From positions 248,001 through 312,000 of the forward strand of contig NZ_JACSCW010000005.1 in the NCBI RefSeq assembly GCF_014333585.1: a stretch of 64,000 bases of DNA, written 5' to 3'. The stretch comes from Hymenobacter sp. BT188 (lineage in GTDB: Bacteria > Bacteroidota > Bacteroidia > Cytophagales > Hymenobacteraceae). The notes beneath the pieces were generated by a model, which saw only the letters and a program-made list of their open reading frames with translations, had not been told where the DNA came from and searched no databases. Positions 34,704-42,440 of this stretch are shown here, piece after piece. Each line of letters begins with the position of its first letter. The stretch's first letter is position 1. Position numbers and translations under genes: made by a program.

Positions 34704-35180
34704 TTACCGAAGCCGGTCCATGCTGCGCACGAGTTGCTCGTCGCGGCGGATGAAGCGGTTGGCCAGCACATTGAGCAGCAGCGCGAGAGTAGGCAGGTAA
34801 AAGCCGGCCTCAAACTCGCCGGGAACTTTGATATTGAGCAGTTGCTCGCCTACCCCAGAGTAGTAGAAGCCCGCGCCAATGGTAGCTACAATCAGCAGAA
34901 AGTTGACTAAGCCTAGCTTAAGCTGGCGGAAACGATTTTTGAATTGGAAAATTTCATACACCGCCACTGCCGCCGAAACCAGCGCCAAAATAGCAATGAG
35001 ATAGGTTGGCGTCGGCGCTGGTGAGCCCGCTTGAGGGTTTGTAAAAGCCAGTTTGTAGGCCGATAGCACTACTTCTTGCCCGGTTAGGGGGTCGGTTTTG
35101 CTCCAGATGGGCAATACTAATACACTCAGCATGGCCAAGGCCAGCAAAAGAAGGAACACGCTTTGGATTCTTTGTATCAT
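34704..35180 (-). CDS. DUF4293 family membrane protein
   Basis: The frame is open to 35267, but ATG at 35180 gives the family start MIQRIQSVFLLLLALAM and 158 residues. Four transmembrane helices are visible, with the charged loop FQFKNRFRQLKLGLVN between helices two and three and RRDEQLVRSMDRLR at the end, matching DUF4293. Function unknown. It is divergent from the thiolase gene, sharing a 91-base intergenic region. Confidence 0.85.
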   Translation of the reverse strand: MIQRIQSVFLLLLALAMLSVLVLPIWSKTDPLTGQEVVLSAYKLAFTNPQAGSPAPTPTYLIAILALVSAAVAVYEIFQFKNRFRQLKLGLVNFLLIVATIGAGFYYSGVGEQLLNIKVPGEFEAGFYLPTLALLLNVLANRFIRRDEQLVRSMDRLR

Positions 35181-35271
35181 CTTTGTGGTTTGACGGTTCG
35201 CGCCGCGTTGCCGAAGCCTACGGGCCGGCAAAAGTAGCCAACAACGACCGTAATAACCGCATTCCAAGCCA

Positions 35272-36474
35272 ATGCTAAGTGCTTATATAGTAGATGCCGT
35301 CCGCACCCCTATCGGACGGTTTGGCGGTGCGCTCAGTAGCGTCCGCCCCGATGACCTCGCCGCACACATACTGCGCGAGCTATTACGCCGCAATCCAACC
35401 TTGGATAAGGCGGCCGTAGAAGACATTATTATTGGTGCCGCCAACCAGGCTGGCGAAGACAACCGCAACGTGGCTCGTATGGCTGGCCTGCTAGCCGGCT
35501 TGCCCACTACGGTGCCCGGCAACACCGTAAATCGCCTGTGCGCTTCAGGTTTGCAAAGCATTATTGATGCTTCGCGGGCTGTGCGCTGCGGTGAAGGTGA
35601 CGTGTATTTGGCCGGTGGCGCCGAGAGCATGACCCGCGCTCCTTTCGTGATGGCGAAGTCAGAAACAGCCTTCGGCCGGGAGCTTACTGCTCATGATACC
35701 ACTTTGGGCTGGCGTTTTGTGAATCCGAAGCTCTCGAAGCTGCATCACCCATATGCCATGGGCGAAACGGCCGAGAACGTAGCCCGCAAATACGGCATCA
35801 CGCGTTTGGAGCAGGATGAATTTGCCTTTAACTCCCAGCGCAAGTATCACCGTGCCAACGAGAAAGGCCGTTTCCGCCGCGAAATCGTGCCTGTATTCGT
35901 GCCCAACCCCAAGGGTGACGCTGCCTTGTTTGACACCGATGAGCCACCGCGCTTGTCTACCTTGGAGAAATTAGGCACGCTGAAACCTGCTTTCCAGCCC
36001 CAAGATGGTACCGTAACGGCTGGCAACTCAGCTGGCATCAACGACGGCGCGGCCGGAGTGATAGTAGTGAGCGAAGAGGCACTGCGGCGTTATAACCTCA
36101 AGCCTCTGGCCCGCGTGGTCGCCTCCGCCGTTGCTGGTGTAGATCCGGCTTACATGGGTCTCGGACCAGTGCCCGCCAGCCAAAAGGTATTGCAGCGCGC
36201 AGGCTTGACCATGAACGATATGGATTTGATTGAGCTAAATGAAGCGTTTGCCGCTCAGTCCATAGCCTGCATGCGCGACCTAGAGCTTGATCCTGAAAAA
36301 GTGAACGTCAACGGTGGCTCTATTGCCATCGGCCACCCGCTGGGCGCTAGCGGTTCGCGTATCACGGCGACGCTGCTGCACGAAATGCAGCGCCGCGAAG
36401 GCGTGCGCTACGGACTGGCTACCATGTGTGTAGGAGTAGGGCAGGGTGCGGCAGTAATTTACGAGAAGGTCTAA
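35272..36474 (+). CDS. Thiolase (acetyl-CoA acyltransferase / 3-oxoadipyl-CoA thiolase-like)
   Basis: A 400-residue degradative thiolase that splits 3-oxoacyl-CoA with CoA. The nucleophile is the cysteine of NRLCASGLQS, the base histidine is in GHPLGASGSR, and the second cysteine is in CVGVGQGAAV. The N-terminal run RTPIGRFGGALSSVRPDDLAAH and the length fit the PcaF/PaaJ type, which acts at the end of the beta-ketoadipate or phenylacetate pathways, but no other genes of those pathways are near, so general beta-oxidation remains possible. Followed 16 bases later by a GNAT gene. Confidence 0.92.
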   Translation: MLSAYIVDAVRTPIGRFGGALSSVRPDDLAAHILRELLRRNPTLDKAAVEDIIIGAANQAGEDNRNVARMAGLLAGLPTTVPGNTVNRLCASGLQSIIDASRAVRCGEGDVYLAGGAESMTRAPFVMAKSETAFGRELTAHDTTLGWRFVNPKLSKLHHPYAMGETAENVARKYGITRLEQDEFAFNSQRKYHRANEKGRFRREIVPVFVPNPKGDAALFDTDEPPRLSTLEKLGTLKPAFQPQDGTVTAGNSAGINDGAAGVIVVSEEALRRYNLKPLARVVASAVAGVDPAYMGLGPVPASQKVLQRAGLTMNDMDLIELNEAFAAQSIACMRDLELDPEKVNVNGGSIAIGHPLGASGSRITATLLHEMQRREGVRYGLATMCVGVGQGAAVIYEKV

Positions 36475-36490
36475 ATTTGCCCCCCAGCTT

Positions 36491-37036
36491 ATGTCTGCTG
36501 CCCGGCTGCGCCCCACGTTGGAACTACTCGTGCATGGGGCGCGGCTGCGGCCCTGGCAGCTTAGTGATGCTCAGGCATTAAGCACGCACGGTAATAGCCG
36601 CGCCATCTGGCTTAACCTGCGCGACCGGTTCCCCAGTCCCTATACGCTCACTGATGCTGAGCACCATCTGCGCTTTGTATTAAGTCCGGAAGGCATGACC
36701 GACGTGCACTTGTGCATAGAGGTAGATGGGGAAGCGGCCGGGAGCATCAGCGTATTATTCAAGCAAGATGTCAATCGGCGTTCGGCAGAAATCGGTTACT
36801 TTCTAGGGCAGCAGTTTTGGGGCCGCGGCATCACGACAGCGGCAGTTGTCGCCTTGACGGACTACGCGTTCACCAATTTTGACTTGTGCCGCCTGTATGC
36901 TGTGGTGTTTGCCCCGAATGCTGCTTCTGCACGCGTGCTGGGAAAGGCTGGTTATGAGCTAGAAGCGCGCTTGCGTAAGAGTATCACCAAGGATGGCCAA
37001 ATTATGGATTCTCTGCTTTACGCTTCAGTAAAGTAG
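36491..37036 (+). CDS. GNAT family N-acetyltransferase (RimJ/RimL type)
   Basis: A 181-residue acetyltransferase of the RimJ/RimL/ribosomal-protein class: LRPWQLSDAQALSTHGNSRAIWLNLRDRFPSPYT, then the acetyl-CoA-binding block GYFLGQQFWGRGITTAAV, and ALV-like VFAPNAASARVLGKAGYELEA. Substrate unknown. Eleven bases before the ATG lies TAAATTTGCCCCCCAG (36472-36487), which combines an exact -7-like octamer with the dispersed TGCCCCCCA motif; whether it drives transcription is unclear, since the leader would be only a few bases. Probably also read from the thiolase promoter. Confidence 0.88.
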   Translation: MSAARLRPTLELLVHGARLRPWQLSDAQALSTHGNSRAIWLNLRDRFPSPYTLTDAEHHLRFVLSPEGMTDVHLCIEVDGEAAGSISVLFKQDVNRRSAEIGYFLGQQFWGRGITTAAVVALTDYAFTNFDLCRLYAVVFAPNAASARVLGKAGYELEARLRKSITKDGQIMDSLLYASVK

Positions 37037-37112
37037 CATAAGCAGTAGCTTGCGCCTTATTAAACGGCCTCAGACAGTGCAGCAATTGTGCTCGTCAAAG
37101 CCTCCGCTCTAC

Positions 37113-37904
37113 ATGCGCTATTTTCTTCATCTGGCCTACGATGGCACCCGTTTTCACGGCTGGCAGGTGCAGCCTAACACCCTTACGGTACAGCAAGAGC
37201 TAGACCGCTGCCTCTCGCAGGTATTGCGCCAGCCCGTCTATACGGTAGGCAGTGGCCGCACTGATACGGGCGTGCACGCCAGCCACCAGGTAGCGCACTT
37301 CGACGCCGATTTGCCCCCCACGCTGGACGAGGCCACCATTTTGTATCGCCTCAACCGCGCATTGCCCCCCGACATTGCCGTGCGGCGCCTGCATACCGTA
37401 CCCGACAAAGCCCACGCCCGCTTCGATGCCGAAGCTCGCACCTACGAGTACTTCGTGCGCCTCATTCCTGATCCGTTCGGGGTTAATCAAAGCCTTTACC
37501 TAGATCGTGCGCCGGACGTGACCGCGATGAATACTGCGGCCGCCTACCTCATCGGCTCCCGCGATTTTACCAGCTTTTCCAAAGTAAAAGGCGGCGAAAA
37601 CCACTACATCTGTGTGTGTTATGAAGCGGGCTGGCATTCTATTCCGGGCGGTTTGGTGTTTCGCATTCGGGCCAACCGGTTTGTGCGCGGTATGGTGCGC
37701 TTGGTGGTAGGAACGCTGCTGAGCGTAGGCCGGGGCAAGCTGACACCGGAGGAGTTTGGCCATATCCTACATACCCAAAGCCGTATTGCCGCTAGTGGCG
37801 CTGCGGTGGCGAAAGGCTTGTTCCTGAGCCGAGTTGAGTACCCGTCGGAGTTGGTCGCAGCCGAAGAGCCTACCGGAATGCCGTACTTTGTGCCGACTTC
37901 TTAA
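37113..37904 (+). CDS. truA: tRNA pseudouridine(38-40) synthase
   Basis: TruA isomerises uridines 38-40 of the tRNA anticodon arm. A TTG at 37050 extends the frame, but ATG 37113 gives MRYFLHLAYDGTRFHGWQVQP, the normal start, and 263 residues. The catalytic aspartate is in GRTDTGVHA; EARTYEYF, GSRDFTSF and RFVRGMVRLVVG are family motifs. Two motif copies (37313-37319 and 37364-37370) encode LPPT and LPPD only 51 bases apart, the closest pair in the window outside terminators. Confidence 0.95.
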   Translation: MRYFLHLAYDGTRFHGWQVQPNTLTVQQELDRCLSQVLRQPVYTVGSGRTDTGVHASHQVAHFDADLPPTLDEATILYRLNRALPPDIAVRRLHTVPDKAHARFDAEARTYEYFVRLIPDPFGVNQSLYLDRAPDVTAMNTAAAYLIGSRDFTSFSKVKGGENHYICVCYEAGWHSIPGGLVFRIRANRFVRGMVRLVVGTLLSVGRGKLTPEEFGHILHTQSRIAASGAAVAKGLFLSRVEYPSELVAAEEPTGMPYFVPTS

Positions 37905-38016
37905 CATCCTTCCTCCGCAGGAGTGACGAGTGTGGGGGGCAAAAGTGAGTGTAAGCCGCTGCTGTTTTTGCAACCTCTAAGGCTTATGTGTGGTTACTTC
38001 TCCTTAGTACCCTGTA

Positions 38017-39855
38017 TTGATTAAAAAATCCTCTGTGGAGCAAACAACTACCGCCACCAAAACCGGCAACATCTTCGATTGGCAGGTGCTAAGCCGCCTG
38101 ATGAAGTATGTGCGGCCGTACCGGCGGATATTTTATTTTCTAATTTTCCTGACCGTTGCTACGGCCGCGCTGGGCACCCTGCGCCCTTTTCTGATCCAGA
38201 AAATGGTGGACCGCAGCATCGAGCAGGGCGACTTGACGGGCGTAAACAACATGTTTGCCTTGCTGCTGGTATTACTGGTGGCTCACACACTGGTAAGCTA
38301 TCTGCAAACCTACTTTGGCGGTTGGCTGGGTCAGTATATCGTGCGCGATATTCGGGTTGATCTGTATCAACACATTCTGAATCTGCGCCTTAAGTTCTTC
38401 GACCGCACACCCATTGGAGTCCTGGTAACCCGCAATATTTCCGACGTAGAAACTTTGTCGGATGTGTTCAGCGAGGGGTTAGCGGCCATGATTGGCGACA
38501 TTCTCCAACTGCTGTTCATTATGGGCTTTATGTTCTGGATTGACTGGCGCCTCACGCTGGTGAGCCTGTCGGTCATTCCGCCTTTGATTATCAGCACGTA
38601 TGTGTTCAAAGAGAAGGTAAAGCAGTCATTTCAGGAGGTGCGCACGGCAGTGGCCAACCTCAATTCCTTCGTGCAGGAGCACCTAACGGGCATGAACGTA
38701 GTGCAGATCTTCAACAACGAAGAGCGCGAGTTTCGCAAGTTCAAAGCCATTAACCAGGAGCACACACGGGCCAATGTGAAGTCGGTGCTGTATTACTCCA
38801 TCTACTTCCCAGTGGCTGAGGTGTTGGCCGCTATTGGCGTAGGGTTGCTGGTATGGTATGCGGCGCAGGGCCAGATTGAGGGCACTATCTCAAAGGGGGC
38901 GCTTATTGCCTTTATCCTGTATAATGCGCTGTTCTTCCGGCCAATTCGGCAAATTGCTGACCGCTTCAATACGTTGCAGCTTGGCCTAGTAAGTACGGAC
39001 CGTCTGCTGAAATTGCTTGACAGCAAGGAGCTTATTGCCGATACTGGCACGCTGGCGCCAGCCGCCATCCGTGGGGATGTGGCCTTTGAAAAAGTCTGGT
39101 TTGCCTACAACGACGAAGAGTACGTGCTGCGCGACATCAGCTTTAACGTAAAAGCTGGTCAGACCATCGCCTTCGTGGGTGCTACGGGTGCGGGCAAAAC
39201 CTCTATTATCAACCTGCTCAGCCGCTTCTACGAAATCAACAAAGGTACTATCCGCGTCGATGGGCACGATCTGCGCGAGTTCGATCTGAAAGAGTTGCGC
39301 CGCCACATTGGGGTGGTATTGCAGGATGTGTTCTTGTTTGCAGGCACCATCGCCGACAACATCACGCTGGGAAATAAGGATATTACGGAAGCCCAAATCT
39401 GGGAAGCAGCCGATCTAGTCGGTGCCCGACGCTTTATTGAGCGACTGCCGGGCGGCTTGCATTATCCGGTAATGGAACGCGGCGCGACGCTCTCCGTTGG
39501 TCAGCGTCAGCTTATTAGCTTCGTGCGGGCCATGGTATACCAGCCGCAGATTATTATTCTGGATGAGGCTACTTCCTCGGTCGATAGCGAAACGGAGGAG
39601 CTGATACAAGAGGCTATCGACAAACTTATGGAGGGCCGTACCTCACTGGTTATTGCGCACCGTCTCAGCACTATTCAAAAGGCCGACCGCATTATCGTGC
39701 TTGACCGCGGCGAGATCAAGGAATCGGGGACCCACGAAGAACTATTGCGTCATGGGGGCTTCTATCAGCAGCTCTACCAGATGCAGTACAAAGACGTAAG
39801 CATGGAGCTGAACAATGAAAAAGTGGATCTGGGAAGTAGTGCTCGCACTTCTTAA
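38017..39855 (+). CDS. ABC exporter subunit, YheH/BmrD/MdlB-like
   Basis: A 612-residue half-transporter with six transmembrane helices (about residues 25-320) and a nucleotide-binding domain. Walker A GATGAGKTS is at 388-396, the Q-loop is VLQDVFLF, the signature is LSVGQRQL near 492 (second G replaced by V), and Walker B LDEATSSVD has the catalytic Glu517. This is the consensus-site partner pattern of heterodimeric exporters such as BmrCD/YheIH. The start is TTG 38017 or GTG 38035; no ATG is available. The probable partner subunit is at 42441-44225. A GyrI-like gene follows 41 bases downstream. Confidence 0.9.
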   Translation: MIKKSSVEQTTTATKTGNIFDWQVLSRLMKYVRPYRRIFYFLIFLTVATAALGTLRPFLIQKMVDRSIEQGDLTGVNNMFALLLVLLVAHTLVSYLQTYFGGWLGQYIVRDIRVDLYQHILNLRLKFFDRTPIGVLVTRNISDVETLSDVFSEGLAAMIGDILQLLFIMGFMFWIDWRLTLVSLSVIPPLIISTYVFKEKVKQSFQEVRTAVANLNSFVQEHLTGMNVVQIFNNEEREFRKFKAINQEHTRANVKSVLYYSIYFPVAEVLAAIGVGLLVWYAAQGQIEGTISKGALIAFILYNALFFRPIRQIADRFNTLQLGLVSTDRLLKLLDSKELIADTGTLAPAAIRGDVAFEKVWFAYNDEEYVLRDISFNVKAGQTIAFVGATGAGKTSIINLLSRFYEINKGTIRVDGHDLREFDLKELRRHIGVVLQDVFLFAGTIADNITLGNKDITEAQIWEAADLVGARRFIERLPGGLHYPVMERGATLSVGQRQLISFVRAMVYQPQIIILDEATSSVDSETEELIQEAIDKLMEGRTSLVIAHRLSTIQKADRIIVLDRGEIKESGTHEELLRHGGFYQQLYQMQYKDVSMELNNEKVDLGSSARTS

Positions 39856-39896
39856 TTCACATTGTACTTTGTAGCACTCACTTTAAACACTACATA

Positions 39897-40418
39897 ATGC
39901 GTTGGTTCTGGCTTATCGGTTTTGCTCTGGTGCTTATTCTGGGTGGCATATATGCTTATCTGGGAGGTTTCCGTCAGCCTGAAGTAACGGTGATTACAAC
40001 TGCGAAGCCCATCTTTTTGGCTGGGCGCTACTACAATGGGCCCGTTCAGGGAGATGAGTTTGGACCTCTGTTTCGTCAGGCGCAACAGTACAGGGAGAAG
40101 AATCACCTCCAGGGCACACTCGGCAATATCTATTACAACGACCCCGAGGCGGCCGGCGACACAGTAAAAGCCTTTATCGGCCTTATTGTAGCGGATACAG
40201 TTTCACAGAATTTGCCCCCCGGCTACCGCTACAGCACATTCAGCGGTGGGCAGCGGGTAGTGCAGGCCCGCTTGGAAGCTAGTTATATGTTAGCACCCGG
40301 CAAGCTGTATAGTGGCATTAAAGAATACGCAAAGCAACAGAAGATACCCCTGCGCCAAGTATATGTGGAGCAATTTCCGGACGCAGGGCCGGCGGAAGTG
40401 TTGGCAGTAGTTAAGTAG
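39897..40418 (+). CDS. Membrane-anchored GyrI-like domain protein
   Basis: A 173-residue protein with one N-terminal membrane helix (FWLIGFALVLILGGIYAYLGGF) and a soluble domain of the GyrI/SOUL-like small-molecule-binding fold (AGRYYNGPVQGDEFGPLFRQAQQY ... LGNIYYNDPE ... VYVEQFPD). Such domains in transcription factors bind hydrophobic drugs. Being just downstream of an exporter half-transporter, it might sense or hand over its substrate; that is a guess from context. Motif copy at 40214-40220. Confidence 0.7.
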   Translation: MRWFWLIGFALVLILGGIYAYLGGFRQPEVTVITTAKPIFLAGRYYNGPVQGDEFGPLFRQAQQYREKNHLQGTLGNIYYNDPEAAGDTVKAFIGLIVADTVSQNLPPGYRYSTFSGGQRVVQARLEASYMLAPGKLYSGIKEYAKQQKIPLRQVYVEQFPDAGPAEVLAVVK

Positions 40419-40430
40419 AGAAACCTCAAA

Positions 40431-40468
40431 ACAAAGCCGGCCCGGATAGACATCGGGGCCGGCTTTGT
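40431..40468. terminator. Bidirectional terminator between the GyrI-like and beta-barrel genes
   Basis: Stem acaaagccggcc (40431-40442) with ggccggctttgt (40457-40468), extended by one or two inner pairs. The T run is short (TTTGT). Confidence 0.65.
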
Positions 40469-40487
40469 GCTTGGTAGAATGGCGATT

Positions 40488-41189
40488 TTATTGGCGACCT
40501 ATGTAATAAGAGGCTCCTAGCGTGAGAGTGCTCAAGCCAAAATTGGCTCCAAAGCTTGAGGTTTTAGTTTCCCTATCATATTGTCCCTCCTGTAAACTTG
40601 AAGGCTTAGTGCGAGTGCGAGAATAGCCAATACTACCAGCAGTCAGTTCCAAACCTAGTTTATGAGAAGGAAAGAAAACTAGCGCTGGAGTGATACTGAC
40701 ACCCCCTCCATTAGTTTTACTTTTACGTTCATTGTCAATTTCATCAAATGTAGTGGTAGTAACTTGATGATTTAATCCAGCTGATAATTGGCTATAAAAT
40801 CCGAAGCTCTCAATCGGGAAATAGTAGTAACGCAGAAAAGGCGCCACATTATAAGCGCTAGATTTTGTTATTAGTTTGTTCGGGCGGGCGGGATCGGCAC
40901 TTTCAGAATAAGGCCTAATTTCTTTTGTTGTACCAAATCCCAAAGACAGCCCTGCAGCTAGATTGTCAGCTATAAAGTAACCTGCATTTGGATTGACATT
41001 AAAATTTTGATAAGTGAGCTCTATTGGGTTTGGACCGGCAGGAATGACTGACCCAACATACTTGCTCTCATTAGTAGACCGATTGTATCCAATACTTCCC
41101 CCAATTAAAGAGGTGCCTCTACTTATTTGAGCTTGAGCTATTGAGAAGTTTAGAGATAAGAGTAATGCCAGAAAAACGATCTTCTTCAT
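40488..41189 (-). CDS. Outer membrane beta-barrel protein
   Basis: A 233-residue secreted protein: signal peptide MKKIVFLALLLSLNFSIAQAQ, then alternating strands typical of the OmpX/porin-like beta-barrel family (SLIGGSIGYNRSTNE, NPNAGYFIADNLAAGLSLGFG, VAPFLRYYYFP, LTLGASYYIGRQ). The aromatic belt and the terminal strand ending YYIGRQ fit an outer-membrane barrel, of about eight strands. AT-richer than its neighbours. No specific function can be given. Confidence 0.82.
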   Translation of the reverse strand: MKKIVFLALLLSLNFSIAQAQISRGTSLIGGSIGYNRSTNESKYVGSVIPAGPNPIELTYQNFNVNPNAGYFIADNLAAGLSLGFGTTKEIRPYSESADPARPNKLITKSSAYNVAPFLRYYYFPIESFGFYSQLSAGLNHQVTTTTFDEIDNERKSKTNGGGVSITPALVFFPSHKLGLELTAGSIGYSRTRTKPSSLQEGQYDRETKTSSFGANFGLSTLTLGASYYIGRQ

Positions 41190-41302
41190 ACAGATAGTGG
41201 AAAAGGGAGTAAAGAGATAAAGTGATTGAATACCAAGCTGGCAAAGAACGCAACCCTAACTTCATCTTGTATAGTAGATATAATAATTAAATTATAATAT
41301 AT

Positions 41303-41340
41303 AAAAAAGCCCCCCAAACAATCGTCTGGGGGGCTTTTTT
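41303..41340 (-). terminator. Terminator of tRNA-Pro(CGG), GCCCCCC family
   Basis: AAAAAAGCCCCCCA (41303-41316) pairs with TGGGGGGCTTTTTT (41327-41340). It lies 15 bases past the 3' end of the minus-strand tRNA. Confidence 0.85.
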
Positions 41341-41355
41341 GAGAGTTAGAGTAAG

Positions 41356-41429
41356 TCGGGGTGGCAGGATTCGAACCTACGGCCTCGTCGTCCCGAACGA
41401 CGCGCGCTACCGGGCTGCGCTACACCCCG
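41356..41429 (-). tRNA. tRNA-Pro (anticodon CGG)
   Basis: 74 nt: acceptor CGGGGTG/CACCCCG, anticodon arm CGTCG-TTCGGGA-CGACG, T-arm GTAGG-TTCGAAT-CCTGC, discriminator A; CCA is not encoded. No promoter resembling -33/-7 is visible in the 100 bases upstream; a motif copy is at 41444-41450. Confidence 0.95.
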
Positions 41430-41473
41430 AGAGAGGTGCCGTTGGGGGGCACCAAGCCTTCCTTTTACTGCCC

Positions 41474-41511
41474 AAAAAAAGCCTCCGAATCGAAATTCGA
41501 AGGCTTCTTTT
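41474..41511 (-). terminator. Terminator of tRNA-Pro(GGG)
   Basis: Minus-strand stem aagccttcgaat / attcggaggctt with one mismatch, followed by a T7 tract. Confidence 0.8.
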
Positions 41512-41529
41512 AAACAGCGAACTGTTCTG

Positions 41530-41603
41530 TCGGAGTGGCAGGATTCGAACCTACGACCTCCAGCACCCCATGCTGGCGCGATACCAGGCTACGCTACACC
41601 CCG
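41530..41603 (-). tRNA. tRNA-Pro (anticodon GGG)
   Basis: 74 nt: acceptor CGGGGTG/CACTCCG (one G-T pair), anticodon arm CCAGC-ATGGGGT-GCTGG, T-arm GTAGG-TTCGAAT-CCTGC, discriminator A; CCA not encoded. Confidence 0.95.
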
Positions 41604-41617
41604 ATAGAATCGAGTCG

Positions 41618-41649
41618 CAAAGATAAGAGACGATTTGGGTTTGGCACAA
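41618..41649 (-). promoter_or_regulatory. Promoter of tRNA-Pro(GGG)
   Basis: Minus strand -33 TTG (41647-41649), 21-nt spacer, -7 TATCTTTG (41618-41625), exact match; 14 nt before the tRNA. Confidence 0.7.
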
Positions 41650-41885
41650 TCTTCGGAAGGATAAAATTTGTGGCCAAAAATGATAAAGCTCCCCAAGCGC
41701 TTCCAAACCCAAACTGAAAAGTTTGATGAAAAGAAGAAGACGGTTGCCAGTAAATGGGAGAGCATCTACTTATCAGTTGAGGCTGAATAGAATGCAGTTA
41801 TAACGGGGAAAATTAGAATAGAAGAATACCAACTGCATGATACTTTTACAGGATATTGACTTTATCCCTTTCGTTTCGGATGCAT

Positions 41886-42365
41886 ATGAAAAACTTTACT
41901 GTATTGCTGGGCTTAGGAATGGTCTTTTTGCTAACGGTGCCGACACACGCCCAAACGAAACCCGCCGCAAAACCCGCAACTTCTGCTGCTAAGCCAGCCA
42001 CACCTGCGGCCTCCGCGCCAGTAGCTTCCGCTGCCGTAGAGAAGCCCACCGATGCTGCTGAGCCCACGGCCGCACCCTCCTTGATAACTGATAAGATGGA
42101 TGCGCCGGCAGCCACTTCCGGGGCGCTTAAGGTGAGCTTGGATAATAACCCTTTGACTAAGAGCCTGATTGTGCGCACCGACGCTGCGGGTCCTACCCGT
42201 GTAGAAATAAACGACGGCGAAGGCCGGCCCGTGCTGACTCGCAACATGATGGTGGGTAATAAGCCCACTTCCCTCGACGTAAGTCGTTTGCCTGCTGGCT
42301 ACTACATTGTGCAATGCACCGCCGGCGAACGAAAAGGCATGCGCCGGGTAATGCTTGGTCAGTAA
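41886..42365 (+). CDS. Short secreted protein ending in a T9SS sorting-domain-like module
   Basis: The frame is open from 41856; ATG 41886 (or 41880) starts a signal peptide MKNFTVLLGLGMVFLLTVPTHAQ. Then follows an alanine/proline/threonine-rich, probably disordered stretch (about residues 24-75). The last 75 residues (KVSLDNNPLTKSLIVRT ... VEINDGEGRPVL ... SLDVSRLPAGYYIVQ ... MRRVMLGQ) have the layout of the type IX secretion C-terminal sorting domain (TIGR04183-like: NP, then a D-x-x-G-R turn, then L-D-x-S-x-L-P-x-G-x-Y). No cargo domain is present. It may be a stand-alone beta-sandwich protein of other function. Confidence 0.65.
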   Translation: MKNFTVLLGLGMVFLLTVPTHAQTKPAAKPATSAAKPATPAASAPVASAAVEKPTDAAEPTAAPSLITDKMDAPAATSGALKVSLDNNPLTKSLIVRTDAAGPTRVEINDGEGRPVLTRNMMVGNKPTSLDVSRLPAGYYIVQCTAGERKGMRRVMLGQ

Positions 42366-42431
42366 GCCAACGACACAAAAAAGCCCCCTAAATACGTATC
42401 TAGGGGGCTTTTTTGTGTCGTTGGCTTACTG
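42360..42431. terminator. 72-bp near-perfect palindromic bidirectional terminator
   Basis: 31 uninterrupted pairs (42360-42390 with 42401-42431), one mismatch, then the ATACGTAT centre. The core is AAAAAAGCCCCCT/AGGGGGCTTTTTT, and symmetry continues through gacac and ttggcttac on both sides. It overlaps the stop codon of the plus-strand gene and ends 9 bases before the minus-strand ABC gene. Confidence 0.88.
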
Positions 42432-42440
42432 ATGCCAGCC

